Assembly: GCA_012845835.1 (NCBI GenBank) | Contig: JABAKD010000021.1 | Coordinates: 1,005,185 to 1,069,184 of the forward strand | Reading direction: 5' to 3' | Length of the DNA: 64,000 nucleotides | Origin: Undaria pinnatifida | Lineage: Eukaryota; Sar; Phaeophyceae; Laminariales; Alariaceae | Part shown: positions 23,650 through 37,100 of the stretch, piece by piece | Layout of the letters: every line of letters starts with the position of its first letter | Position numbering within the stretch: position 1 is the stretch's first letter | Notes under the pieces: generated by a model | The model's input: only the letters and a program-made list of their open reading frames with translations | Database searches by the model: none | Told to the model about the DNA's origin: nothing | Position numbers and translations under genes: made by a program

Positions 23650-26460
23650 ACAAATATAGGACATCCGGGTACCCTGTCTGGCTCATTGCAACAAATGCGT
23701 TCATAGTGGAAATCGCCTGGTATACCTATCAGATCGTGTTGAATAGACGCGTGCTACGACAGAGGTACACCTTTTCTTAGCAGAAATGGCTTCCGAGTGA
23801 CGGGGTTCCTCAAGCTTGTAATGCTATCGTCGGCATTAGGTTATTTGTTTGCGTGATCCTTGTTGTGTATGTATAAAGGCCATGGGAATTTTTATTCGGT
23901 CCAGCAGCTTTATCTTCAAACAAAGTCAGTTTTTGGAAGGGACACGTCTTTAACACCTCCGAAATTGAGGAACCTCGGCAAAAAAAGTGGTGAACCGCTT
24001 CAGTGTCACACGTCAAATGCTGTAACATATCAAGTGCCGAACGCACACCTAGACGGGACTGGGCGGAAAAACGGGTTTCACACAGGAACTACGAATATAC
24101 TTAGCAAACGTTTAGACACAGAAGGTGAGGAGGACCAGAGGATATATCCTGTCCGGCGTTCAAGTGCTCAGACCTGGGAGACGGGGGAGTCCTTTCTTTT
24201 TTTGCCATCATGATCAAACTGTTGGGGCGCTATTTCAATTCAGTGTCGTAGCATCACCGAACGAATTGGCGTGAATGCTTCCATTCATAAGTGGGGCACC
24301 CAGAGCAAGCGGTAGCCGCCTTGACAATGGTCCTTCGCCGCACACATGCTGAGGGTTAGCGCACACGCACAAACATGTTCCCTTGTCACAAATCAACCGA
24401 TCCATCACATGCAGCCTGGTATTATTCGAATGCACCCACTCTCTGCTCATGAGTTTCCCCTAAAATGACTCCACGAACGCTCTTCGTTATAAATAAGTGT
24501 ATACTAATCGCCTTCCCGAGCCTAAGTTCCTCCTATGAGGAACAAAAATGATACAGTGAGCCCACCCACCCCAGCTTGTTACGCCCCGCTCGACGCATCC
24601 CTCATGTCCCTCCGATTATTGCACCGTTCGGAATCCCGTCCATCACGCGTCTCTGCGCCTCAAGTCCAATTGGGACGAAACCCTTCCAAGCGCTCACGAG
24701 GCATTGTGAACCGAAGTATTGCTATTTTCAACGTTTTCATATATCCCCTTTTACAACTTCACATACTCGAGGACGGTTTCGTCCTCCAGAACAGGACATC
24801 GACAGTGCTCAAAACTCTTGCAATACGGGTGTACAGCAAGGACGTGTTCAATGGTGTGGCAATGTGCGCCTAGTATGTCCTTGACGCATTCCGCACAAGA
24901 GACAGAGCACGGCAAAGAGCTGGCATGCCAGAAATAGGCCTTACAAAATGCTTCCCTCAGCAAAACAAAATATATATGATATGTGGACTGTATCGGAGAT
25001 GCGCGGCAAGCCGCAAAGAGAGTCCGACCAAGCCGCAAAGAGAGTTCGACGCAAATGTGAGCCGCGTGCTCTCTCCATCACTTCTGTTCGCTTATCCAAA
25101 TTTCTGCTAACAAAAAGCTCGAATCCTGTTTTCAAATCATAGCAAGAGTTCTTAAACCGTATTTTTTAATCCCACATACACCAAAATCTGTCTTCGCAAC
25201 GATGGTGCGAACGTTCTCAGCGCCACGATGCGGCCCACGGGGTCATCTTGAAGGAGCTTGTTCACACAAACCGGCAAGTACGAAACAAAACCTTGGTGGT
25301 TCTCAAGTCACACGCACGTGGCGTGGACGATGTCGTTACGATGTCCATCTATGAACGTTTGAAGCTTGAATGCCACGTCAATGCGTCCAACCTTCGACAC
25401 GATATATCGACTACAAATTAATCGAACACCAGGGCCATCGTCTTTCGCGACATACAGCGACATCTCACCTGTATAACACAGACAAAACGTTTTTTACGCA
25501 TCCCTGTAGCAGCCGGGCCAAAGCGCTCAATCCGCTGCTGATCGTCACTACCGCCAAACGCACGACGTCCACCCGCACACATACTTTGCACGCCTATATC
25601 TCCCACCGAAACTCCCCTATCGACGTCTTCTGTCCACGCGCCGCCGCCTTAGAATTACCTCAAAACGCCAACCGCCTGACTCTGCGCCCTAAATTTCAAC
25701 TAGTCCTTGTAAAATCTCAAACACAATGTGCCTTGTAGGGCAATGGCCAGTGCGTATGGCGTACGGCATACGGCAGAAACCTTCTTACGTGCACAACTAC
25801 CAACTACACTAGCGACATACAGCAATCGTCATGGGACAGCTTACGTCCCAGCTGCATCCGTGATTATCTTATACCCCAAATACTGAATGCTTCAAGTTGT
25901 TATTACTCCGGAGTATATACTTATATGTATAGGTTCAAGTTTGCGTGCTTCGTTCTTGCTAATCCAAATGGCCGGTACATTGTAAATTAAAAATGGTCAA
26001 TATCGACCTTGTATACGCAGGAACAACGACCGCTGCATGATGGGCCGCACAATTCCTCGCGCATCACAAAAGGAACATGTCCACTCGATGTGACCGTGTC
26101 TCAAGTGCGTCACATGATTTCCATGACGTCTTACGTCGTGTGAGGTGGGAACACCGCGAGGTGACAGCCAGTCCACAATGTTCGAAACCCACCCCCTCGA
26201 TAGAGTTCACACCATCAGATCAGACGCAAATATAATATCCCGGCGGAAAACGAATGGCTTCAAATGGCTAAACAACGCGACGAAAGGCAAGACGTACGAT
26301 TCCCGCGTCATCGTATTCGTCGGCCTGCCACCAGATCATGCCCACACTCCTGCGGACGGATGACGTTATCCGGAAGAGCTAGAAAGACACGAAAACCGTC
26401 CGACCCCACGCAACTACATCTTGGTACGTAGCGTCGACCGTGTGCGGAGGCAAAAGGCCC
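23650..26460. other. Downstream flank of the large gene, no gene supported
   Basis: Contains a diverged dispersed repeat at about 23880-24030 (family R3, see 45325). Two short minus-strand frames are rich in Cys and His: 24450-24235 (71 residues, true ATG, DKGTCLCVCANPQHVC) and 25038-24751 (CAECVKDILGAHCHTIEH). I recognise neither, and neither has splice or neighbour support. A small direct repeat of CAAGCCGCAAAGAGAGT lies at 25010-25050. Confidence 0.4.
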
Positions 26461-26463
26461 GCG

Positions 26464-28190
26464 TCAATCACTAAGACGGATGTCAACATACCCCCCGTCA
26501 CACGTTCCTCCGTGCGTGAAGAAATCGAGGTTGCTTTGCAAGATTAGCCCCGCGTTCATATTTTCAGCGTCAGATTGTAGAGCCGACTGGTCGATGGAAC
26601 AGGTGTAACGTGGCTTCACGAGCGGAATTTCCCAAATGGATGCAGTCCTGAACAAGTGGTCCGACACCCAGGTCTGCGGGTCAATAAACCACACTCCAGG
26701 CGTGTTGTTCGAGTAGGCTAATGCTGCCATCACCTGTGTATCGAAGGATCAGAAGGCATGGGGGAAAAATTCCAGTATGTGAAGAGTACACACAGGTTGT
26801 CGTCGATACTGAAACGACACACGGCATAGCGCTGGCCGCTCAGCGAACATGTGATTCATCACCACAGCTTCATGTGTAAACACGATGTTCACACGGTGTT
26901 TCATGAGCCCAAGGCAGGATGCACATACGTGAACCGCACGTTCTTGTGCCAAGGGGTAGGTAAACATGCCCAGGACTTGACATCAACAGGGGTCGCCGCA
27001 ATGGGTACAAATGTACGTCGGGGCATACACCCGGATTAACACAATATTCATTATATGGTTTCACGGGTTTGCCCAGGGCAAACATGGCCAATCACCAGAC
27101 GCTGAAACGGCAACCCCCTGTTTGACGTAGTGCGACACCACAACGAGGGTCCAGCGGCCAGTGCTGCAACCGCCTTCAGCATGATACCCCCGTAAGGATA
27201 CGGACCCGTGAAACCCTCGTTAAAGCGTACCTGCGGAACAGCCGACATATCGCGGATTGTCGCCAACTCGTGCATGACCTCGCGCAGGCCCCAATCGCCA
27301 GGACGTTCTTGATAATCCACGTCTCGTCCGGACACGAACCAATTGCGAAGGTTGGCGTTGGCCCCGACGGGCAAGAAGAGATCGGTGTTGAACGTGAAAG
27401 ACGGCGTTTCGAACCCGAGCACCCTAGTTGTCAGTTTTGCAAGTTCGCGGTCGACGTGTCTCAATTTGGCACTTCCGTGCACCACCAGGAGGTCTCCGTG
27501 GGTGGAATGAGTGTCCTTGGACGTGAACTGTCTTGATAAAATGGAACCGGGCTGCATGTAGAAGATGAGGCTTGTGTCGACGCCGCATAGTTCATCGGCG
27601 AACAAGCTTGCCGTGAAGGCGTCCTCGGTGACGTGAACCGTGACCCCGGGAAGGCCACCAACAGCCCTGGACAGGTGCAAACGATAACACAAGAGTCGAT
27701 CAGACGTTGCCACAGTGTACGCTTCTGGCGTCGAGTACAATGCCACACTCATCCGGGATGAGACGAAACGAGGCTTGAGCACAGCGCGGTGGAAAGAAAA
27801 ATGAGGCACGTACATGAAAGGAACGAACCAATTACTTTTCATAGTTTGCAAAAAAAAAACTTCTGATCGAAACCATCCTCTCACCTCTCGTACGCATCGA
27901 GTCCATCGTTTTCGACCGCGACTGCCACAGTCATTCCGGGAAGGAACTGGAGAACGCTCATCACCGCCACCTCGATCTGCTCTACCTTGCTCGATTGCCC
28001 TCCAACAAACGCGCACATATTTCCTCGAACAAGATTGTTCACGTAAGGAAGGACGGTGGCATCAGCAAAAATTGATTGAATGTCCTCCGTCTCTCCGCCA
28101 GCTAAAGCCAAAGTCTCTCCCTCCTTCACGGACGTTGACAGGCGGCGAGAGGTGGTGTCGTAGATGTCGACGGGAAACAACGTGTCGCAC
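26464..28190 (-). CDS. Exons 20-22: C-terminal GT-like domain
   Basis: Exon 20 (28190-27885) begins like the repeat modules (M|CDTLFPV..TTSRRLSTSVKEG) and then leaves the repeat pattern into a globular region: MCAFVGGQSSKVEQIEVAV, FLPGMTVAVAVENDGLDAYER. Exon 21 (27666-27231) continues AVGGLPGVTVHVTEDAF, ADELCGVDTSLIFYMQPGS, then FNTDLFLPVGAN, and ends at a CAG|GTACGC donor. Exon 22 (26733-26464) starts CACAG|GTG and runs ALAYSNNTPGVWFIDPQTW to a TGA stop. The alternation of hydrophobic strands with acidic turns (NTDLFLP could be a DxD-like site) suggests a GT-A-type sugar transferase, but I cannot name the family. The open frame past the exon 21 donor (down to 27051) is read-through. Confidence 0.75.
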
Positions 28191-31100
28191 CTAGGCCACC
28201 ACATTACGCGGTGGACGACATCAGATACAAACGAAAGAGCAAGGGAAATTAATCCATCAATCTCTCCTGCTCTCTGTGAGACACATTTGGATCGTGCCTG
28301 CCTTGTGTTTTTAACCTCCTCGTCCTATCCGCTGCTCGTGGATCTCGTTTAGTTGTTCTGTTCAACACGAGAAATCAATTTGTGCAGGATTGCTGACAAT
28401 GCCGGCAAAGAAAATGCTCAATGTAGAATAATGCATCCTTCTTAATTGCACGTGGAATCGATGCATGGTCTAGCCCGTGTGTATTGTTGTTCACATTACA
28501 CTGATCATTCCAAATATGCATATCCAAGCACAATCAGTGTCCGTGCTGATACCCTCACAGGATACACTCTTGAGCTCTTCTGAATGTCACAATCGGCGAA
28601 ACGAAGGTACATTTTGCAAAACGTGCCAATACAGCAACGGTGTTTTGCCCATCCATTACCGACCCCAGTGAAAACGCGGCCCGAAACAACTGAGCAAGCG
28701 AGCACACTACAATCTTGTTTGCACTCTGAAAAAACGAAACAGAACGAAAAAAACAAAAACAAGAAAAAGAAAACAAAAGTACATAGAACAAGGCTTTCCT
28801 CAAGAACGAACCGTCGTCTATCGCAGGATCGAGATATCAACAAACTTTCCAGAAATGGCTAGAAAGGGTTTTTTTGAGCACGGGACGGTACAATCTGGGA
28901 TTGAACGGGGCAATTTAGACGGCAACCAGCTCCGTGTATAGCTCGAATACGATCCACTTTTAATGATCTAAACCCAACTTTCGAACAACTGCAAATGGTA
29001 CAAGCTGGATCGTCAAAATACATGAATGTATTGAAAGTCCAAGATGGCCACACAATCTACAACACACGGCAAACAACATACGCATGAAAATAACGGCGAC
29101 ATGGGAAATTGTTTCGAACATTTTCGTAGACCTAGACTTTGTGGAAACGAAGAGCACTTCCAGGGCGTCCAATGTGGGGTATGTCTGCACCGGCGCACAG
29201 CAGAAGCAGCGCTAATCGGCGACCATTGCGATCTGAGGCGATTAAAGTCTATTATATTTCGAAACGATTACGAGGGATAGCACCTTATGTGGTGTGGTAG
29301 TACAGTATGTGGTGGTAATATGTTTGTGTACGATGATACGGCGCAGTGCCAACACTGCTGCCATCTCATACGGAACACATGAGACTGTGTAAAGTCACTC
29401 GTAGGGTCACCAATCCGTTCTGGTCGCCGACCTTGACACGCTAGCCAACAGCTTTGTCAACGCATTTCTTGGGGCTACAATCATTACATCGCAGCCGAAG
29501 TCGAAACGTGAAAGGAACACGAGTTTCCCAGGAATGGCTTTCACATTGGGCGTGAGAATGATTGCACGCGTTAGGCAAACAACGGTTGTGCTACCTACAT
29601 GATGGCGGGATCGTCGACGTCGTTGTTTTCCAAGGCCTTCGTGCGGTCGTAGTAGCAATAGCGGCAGTAGTCCCCAAATTTCCCGTCAGACGCAGCACAG
29701 CCATTCGTGCCGTATGGGACTCCGTCGGAGCACGACTCGTCACATACACGGCCCGCCAATCCGTTGTTGAACGCGGCGGGGCAGTCGTCTTCGTCACAGC
29801 TGTTGCAAGAGAAATTCACGTAATCATGACAGTAGCAGAGACGACACGTGGAATCAAAAACTTGAAGAGCGAGGTTGTTACTACTATCTACAACCAAGTC
29901 GAGCATGCGAAGGTTAAGGCGAGACAACATGAGGGTAGTGTCAGCGCCTGCCCGTCTATTTCATTTTGTTTTACTCAAAATCTCACAAGTTGTTCCTCCA
30001 CTTTTCGGTCGTCCTCCATTTCGGCTCTTCATCGTCGTCGAGGTTCTCCCACTTCCGGTTCCTCTGCCACCTGGAGCACAGGTAATACGCAGGCCACACC
30101 GACATGGGTTGATATGGGTGTCAAGCGAGGGACAAGTCGGATATTCTCCTCACGTATCTGCGGATACTCGATGCCAGCATCCAACTACAACAACAACTCA
30201 TGATTTTTTCGCGTACTTGGGTGTGTCGTCGTCGCCAGCTCCCGTTTGCCACTTGGCGAGTTCGTCGTTGTCGGCATCGCCTGCCCACTTGCTGGTAGTT
30301 CGCCACTTAGCGTTTTCCCTCCAGGCTTGAAGTTGCCGGTGTCGGTGTCTGCGCTTGTTCCGAGGCTTATCGCGTACACTGCCGTCGACGGCGGTGCTGT
30401 TTCGCCATTCCTTGAGCTTGTGACCAATCGTCGGGGCGCTCTCCTTGACGGACGTTGCGAGACGGCGGGGAGTGTCCTCTTGGACGTTCACCGGCATCAA
30501 CGTGTCGCACCTACACAACATCAAAAGCGCAGTGGAATGGGTATAAAAAGAAAGAATACGTAGTACATTTTTTCAGTGTTTACTCACTGGGATTGACCAC
30601 TGTAACCCTGTCATTCACTTTTTGCATGCATGTGAGAAATTGCGTTGTTAATGATTGCCGTCATGACTAGAATTACGTAATGCTGTGTACATACGTACTG
30701 TCACGCATGCTGTAGAACAAGCATCGACGCATACCCATGCCTTTTGTCCTCCACGGATGCACCATATTGGTATGATCCTTGAACTATGCTGCCGAGTGGT
30801 ATGCATCAGCGCCTTGAAAACGTGGCAGTGTAACAGCAACGGCAGGGACAGCGGACTGTGCTTACACCAACAGCGTGTTGTATGAGTTCCAGTAAAATCG
30901 AAGCCGCGAGGCCTTCCCCACTCACATCAAACACATACGACATGTGTAGGCAATGTGTGGGTGCAGCGTTTTAGTAACATCCTTAGCCGTGGCAGCGACA
31001 ACGATGCCAAGTGGTGTGGTCGTCGTCAGGAAAATCGAGTGAAACAACGGCAACTGCAAGAGCGGTACGTTGTGCATTGCTCGTATCGTGCGTAAAAAAC

Positions 31101-34100
31101 CAAAAACGTCAGCACCAAAATATTCTTTCTTGCAGAAGGTGTTTCTTAGTTTCCTTCCACACATTGGGTGAACCCTGGGATCGACATTCTTTAGCGCACT
31201 AAACGCACCGCAGCATTGTGTCGACAGTCATAACAGAAAGTAGGATAGTGAGATCTGAGGTATGGGGCCGACGTCGCGCGTGCAGTTGCACCCGTTAGAT
31301 AAACAACGGTTGCCTTGCTTACATGATGGCGGGATCGTCGATGTCGTTGTTTTCCAAGGCCGTGTCGCGGTCGTAGTAGCAGGTGCGGCAGTAGTCCCCG
31401 AATTCCCCGTTAGACGCACCACAGCCGTTGGTGCCGTACGGGTCTCCGTCGGAGCACGACTCGTCACATACACGGCCCGCCAATCCGTTGTTGAACGCGA
31501 CGGGGCAGTCGTCTTCGTCGCAGCTGTTGTAAGAGAAGCACGTACGTACGTATGCGAGTGGCACAGACAACACGTGGGATCAAGGACCTTGAGAGCAACG
31601 TTGTAGGCACCATCTACAACCGTGTCAAGCATGCGAACATCAAGGCCGTCCAACACCAGTGTGGCTGCAGCGCCTGCCGGCGTATGTAGAAATTTTTCTG
31701 TACACATTACTCACAAGGTGTTCTTCCATTTCTCGTTCGTCCTCCATTTAGGCTCTTCATCGTCGTTGACGTTCGCCCACTTCTGGTTCTCCTGCCACCT
31801 GGGGCACGAATCACAGGCAGGCCACACCGGCAACGGTTGGTAATGGCGTCGTGCAAGAAACAAATCGGATATTCTTGTTACATATCTGCGGATACTTGTT
31901 GTCAAGATCTAATTACAGCGATCGCTTGTGAGGTTCGCGTACTTGGGTGTGTCGTCGTCGCCAGTCCCCGTTTGCCACTTGGCGGGTTCATCGTTGTCGG
32001 CATCCCCTGCCCACTTGCTGGAAGATTGCCACTTGGCGTTGTCCTTCCAGTTTTGAAGCTTGCGGCGCTTGCTCTTGCGTTTGTCCCGAGGCTCATCGCG
32101 TACACTACCGTCGACGGCGGTGTTGTCTCGCCATGCCTTGAGCTTGTAACCAATTGAAGGGGCGCTCTCCGTCACGGAAGTTGCTAAACGGCGGGATGTG
32201 GTCTCCTGGTCGTTGACCGGCAACAACGTGTCGCACCTACGCAACAGCAAAGCGTAGCGGAAAGGATATTTTTAATACAAGAGTTGCACACATAGTTTAT
32301 TTTTTCAGTTTTTACTGGGACTTTGTAGTTTTTACAGGGATACCTTTGAGGCATATCCAGATCGCGCGTGTAAAATGTGTCTCCAACCTTGTTCTTTTCG
32401 GTTACGATGGTGCTCAAGTTAACCACTCATCTAGAGCCCACGTCAACCACCTGTCTCATTTGCGGAACACGTTCAGCACGATTCCTCATTAAATGCACAC
32501 GTATGATTTGTACACGATCTTGCAAATTACTCAAGCACAAGTAGAATCGGTGCAAAAGCTCGGGTGTCGTTGGCCTAGTGAGATGCACGGTTTTTGTATA
32601 AACGCGACAGTGAAACAGCAACAGCAACTGCCGCGACATCGAAGTGTACTCTAGGCCCAGGGCCTGCTTATTGAATTCCAGCAACCATAGTGCAAACCCA
32701 GCGAAATGAAATGGCTGTGACAGCGAGAATAATGCCAGGTGAAGTACATAGTCTTTAAAGGATATTTCGAGTGGAATAACAGCTGCAGCAGAAGTAGTAC
32801 ATGGAAACACAGTTTTGCCGTAATTATTATCAACGGCATTAGTGCGATCAAAAGCATAATCACAACCACTTACACCGGAAATTTGATGTTAAAAAAAGGT
32901 TGTGGGTTTCCCATGGTTTTCTCCAACCGTTTGCGTTTACTCTTCAGTCCAGTCCATTCCTTGGCACCAGGAGCACTGCAGCGTTACGTGCCGAGTGCAA
33001 CGCGTGGAAAAGAACATACATTGTTGAGGTGTGGGTCCGTAAAGTGAGCCAACACGGTTGCCTCCCTTAAATAAACAACGGTTGCGTTGCTTACATGATG
33101 GCGGGATCGTCGATGTCGTTGTTTTCCAAGGCCGTGTCGCGGTCGTAGTAGCAGGTGCGGCAGTAGTCCCCGAATTCCCCGTTAGACGCACCACAGCCGT
33201 TGGTGCCGTACGGATCTCCGTCGGAGCACGACTCGTCACATACACGGCCCGCCAATCCGTTGTTGAACGCGACGGGGCAGTCGTCTTCGTCGCAGCTGTT
33301 GTGAAACAAACACGTACGTGAGTATGTTGGAAGCTGAAACACCACGTGGGATCAAGGATCGTCAGAGCGAGGTTATAGGCGCCATCTACAACCGTGTCGA
33401 GCATGCGAACATCAAGGCCGTCCAACACCAGTGTGGCTGCAGCGCCTGCCGGCGTATGTAGACATTTTTCTGTATACATTACTCACAAGGTGTTCTTCCA
33501 TTTCTCGTTCGTCCTCCATTTAGGTTCTTCATCGTCGTTGACGTTCGCCCACTTCTGGTTCTCCTGCCACCTAAAGCACAAATCACAGGCAGGCCACACC
33601 GGCAACGCTTGATAATGGCGTCGTGCAAAAACAAATCGGATACTCTTGTTACATATCTGCGGATACTTGTTGTCAGGATCTAATTACAGCGATCGCTTGT
33701 GAGGTTCGCGTACTTGGGTGTGTCGTCGTCGCCAGTCCCCGTTTGCCACTTGGCGGGTTCATCGTTGTCGGCATCCCCTGCCCACTTGCTGGAAGATCGC
33801 CACTTGGCTTTATCCTTCCAGTTTTGAAGCTTGCGGCGCTTGCTCTTGCGTTTGTCCCGAGGCTCATCGCGTACACTACCGTCGACGGCGGTGTTGTCTC
33901 GCCATGCCTTGAGCTTGTAACCAATTGAAGGGGCGCTCTCTGTCACGGTCGTTGCTAGACGGCGGGAAGTGGTTTCGTAAACGTTCACCGGCAACAACGT
34001 GTCGCACCTGCGCAGAAGCGAAGCGCATCGGAAAATATTTGATGAGTAGCTCATGTACATTCGCTTCCCCGGTGTTCACTGGGCCTTTTGTGTGAAGCGA

Positions 34101-37100
34101 GTTTAGATCGCGTTCGTCAATGAATATTGCTTTCTATTGATCTATTCGTGACACTTGCGTGCCTTTCCATCCTTCCATGTGCTCTCGAGGTTTATTGCTG
34201 TTCAAAATCGCTGACAATACTACAGGTACAGAGGCTAGGCTTTGGTCCAGTGTACACTGGCAGTACTACTTCATTGTCTATAGGGCATGTCTACAAAAAT
34301 GCCTTATTTCAAGATAGGAAACCCATGCACATACACGGCAAAATAGCATGCAGGGCACGAACAACAGCTACAGAGGGGGACGGTGGAGACAAGGAGGGGC
34401 ACCGCGAGAACGGTGGACGCTTACAAAGTATGGGACACAGGTTAGACGCATGTTTTATGTTGATGATGCAACACCCAAATCGCTATAATAAGCATAGTCG
34501 CAAAGTCATCTACTTTAGATTCAGGGAAGTCAAATCGCGTAAAAGTGTGCCTTCGGCAAGGTGCCTCCATGGGGTCCCTCTTCTTCAGCCGTGAGTTGCC
34601 AGTTGTCGCGGCGAAGCCGCAACTGCCAGGGCACCGGCTTATAAATCGGCCAGTACGTGCTGTACTGGCCAAACCTACCGGGGGTCACAACCACCAGGGC
34701 ACCGGCCTATGAAGCGGCCAGTACATACTTCTCTGGCCAGGCCTATCATGGCTCGCAACCACCAGAGCACGAGGTTAAAAAGCAGCCAGTACATACTGTA
34801 CTGGCCAGACCTACGGGGGCGCAGTCCCAGCGAATGCAGAGGGTAAGACACATACAATCGATACATACCCTCGCCTATTGCCCGCCACGGTGGCACGAAA
34901 TAGATCACACCACGACCATGCTTAGTGGTGGAGGTGCGCATCGCCGTAAAACCAGGACAGCGCATCAGCCGCTGCAGTGGCAGCAGACTGTGCTTGAACT
35001 AACAGTTTGCTCCGCGAATTCCGGTGATTGTCTCGACAAGGTGTACGTGCAGCGGTAAGTACCTTACATTTATCTAACTGACAGTAGTGCCAGATGTGGT
35101 ACACGGCCGTAGTCGTGGGACAATGGAGCAAAAACAGCGGCAGCTAGAGAAGAGTCATCACACGGAATGGGTTGCGGGCTGGAGGCCGAACACATTCTTG
35201 ACCGGTTGATCTCATTGTGTGACTAAGCGCTAGTGCTGTAAAGTCGCTGGAGTTCCCGCGTAGTTCTTTGTAGGCCGGCTCCGCCCGTCAAATACTTCAC
35301 TGGTTCGCTGGTGGGAACAACTAGTCGACTAAACGTAGGCGAGCTAAACGCAAGGCACCCCTTCCCTCCGCGGCGTCTAGGGGCGCACTTGGGGCGCACC
35401 CGGGGGCAAAAATCCTGCCATTATTCAAGGCAGATCCGTGAAGAGATTTCTCCCAACACAACAACAGCTTCCCACGAAAATATAATTGCAAGGTTTTCGG
35501 GCAAGCCCCACAGAAGATGGTGCTAGCTACTCAAGCGATACCGTCTGGCTAGTGTACATCTCGGAAGTCGTGATATTTCCCTCGTGGCTGAAAAATGCTA
35601 CGGAAACTACTCGTACCAACATCGGTGTCACACGTTTGGCAGAATGTACATGTAGCCAGATCCTGGTTCGCAACCCGGTGCTTCCCTTTGATAACCCTTC
35701 TGGTCGGGCCATTGGGGCATCACCTGGTTTTTGCCGCCTGCGAGGTCTACGGCGTCCACATACGCTTTATTCAGAGGGCCCCATTACGGGGGATGTGATA
35801 GGGTATGACGGTTTGTCTGAACCGCTTAGGTTCTGCATGACTGGGCTCCCAAACCCATATTCGTCGGTCGAAAATAGGACATTTTCAATTTAATGCTGCA
35901 CGGCGTGTACCTGGGCCCCCGTTTATGCACCCGGTATTTACTTGCGGCAGTTTTGTGTTTCTTGTTTGTTTGCGAAATCAGTTCTTGGGAGAAAATCGAG
36001 CTCCCGAGTATTGAGGAATCTCGAGAAAAACGGAATGGTGCACCTCTACCGTAGAATGTGTCCGGTACTACAGTACTAATTCAGAGTTCGTGAGCCAAGA
36101 ACACCTCGGAAGGGTTCCAGCACAAATAGGACCACTCGCAGCACCATTTCGTTACCCAGAATCCTGATGTCCAACGTGCCGTTCGGTTTTATGGAACAAA
36201 GTGAACTACTCTGGGACAAAGTTGTTCGCCTCTAAAAGTCTTCCGTCAGGATTGGAACGCAAGGAACTTACTTGATTTGGTTACTAACCAACAGCAAGCA
36301 ACGTTACTTTTGGTTCCGCTGCATTTTATAGGGGAAGAGGGTTGAGATGTGGAACTCCACACGCAACCCAAGAACATTCCGTGGCACCTTAGCCGACCGA
36401 GCTGTCAAGAAAAAAAAATGAACAACACATTCCTCATGCCACAAGCTAGAAACACAACAGTGCCAGCGACAGCGGTATCACCGAAACAGCGCTATTCCAA
36501 ACGTTGCCGAGTGTCATTGAGCTTGAAATGATTTCTATTCCTTTTTTTTTACCCTTTTCAAACACTGCCGGCTTTCGTGGTTCAAGATTCCGGCGAACAG
36601 TTCAGAAATTGGGCAAACAACGGTTGTGCTACCTACATGATGGCGGGATCGTCGACGTCGTTGTTTTCCAAGGCCTTCTTGCGGTCGTAGTAGCAATAGC
36701 GGCAGTAGTCCCCAAATTTCCCGTCAGACGCAGCACAGCCATTCGTGCCGTACGGGACTCCGTCGGAGCACGACTCGTCACATACACGGCCCGCCAATCC
36801 GTTGTTGAACGCGGCGGGGCAGTCGTCTTCGTCACAGCTGTTGCAAGAGAAATTCACGTAATCATGACAGTAGCAGAGACGACACGTGGAATCAAAAACT
36901 TGAAGAGCGAGGTTGTTACTACCATCTACAACCAAGTCGACCATGCGAAGGTTAAGGCGAGACAACATGAGGGTAGTGTCAGCGCCTGCCCGTCTATTTC
37001 AATTTGTTTTACTCAAAATCTCACAAGTTGTTCCTCCACTTTTCGGTCGTCCTCCATTTCGGCTCTTCATTGTCGTCGAGGTTCTCCCACTTCCGGTTCC

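Noticed and set aside
27051-27230. Extension of the exon 21 frame to a stop at 27051
   Set aside because: A CAG|GTACGC donor at 27231 joins in phase to exon 22, which continues the domain more sensibly.
29562-30563. Long plus-strand frames opposite the modules (also at 31262, 33058, 36504, 39177)
   Set aside because: Antisense shadows of the Cys-rich exons. They cross the splice sites, and conservation follows the minus-strand frame.
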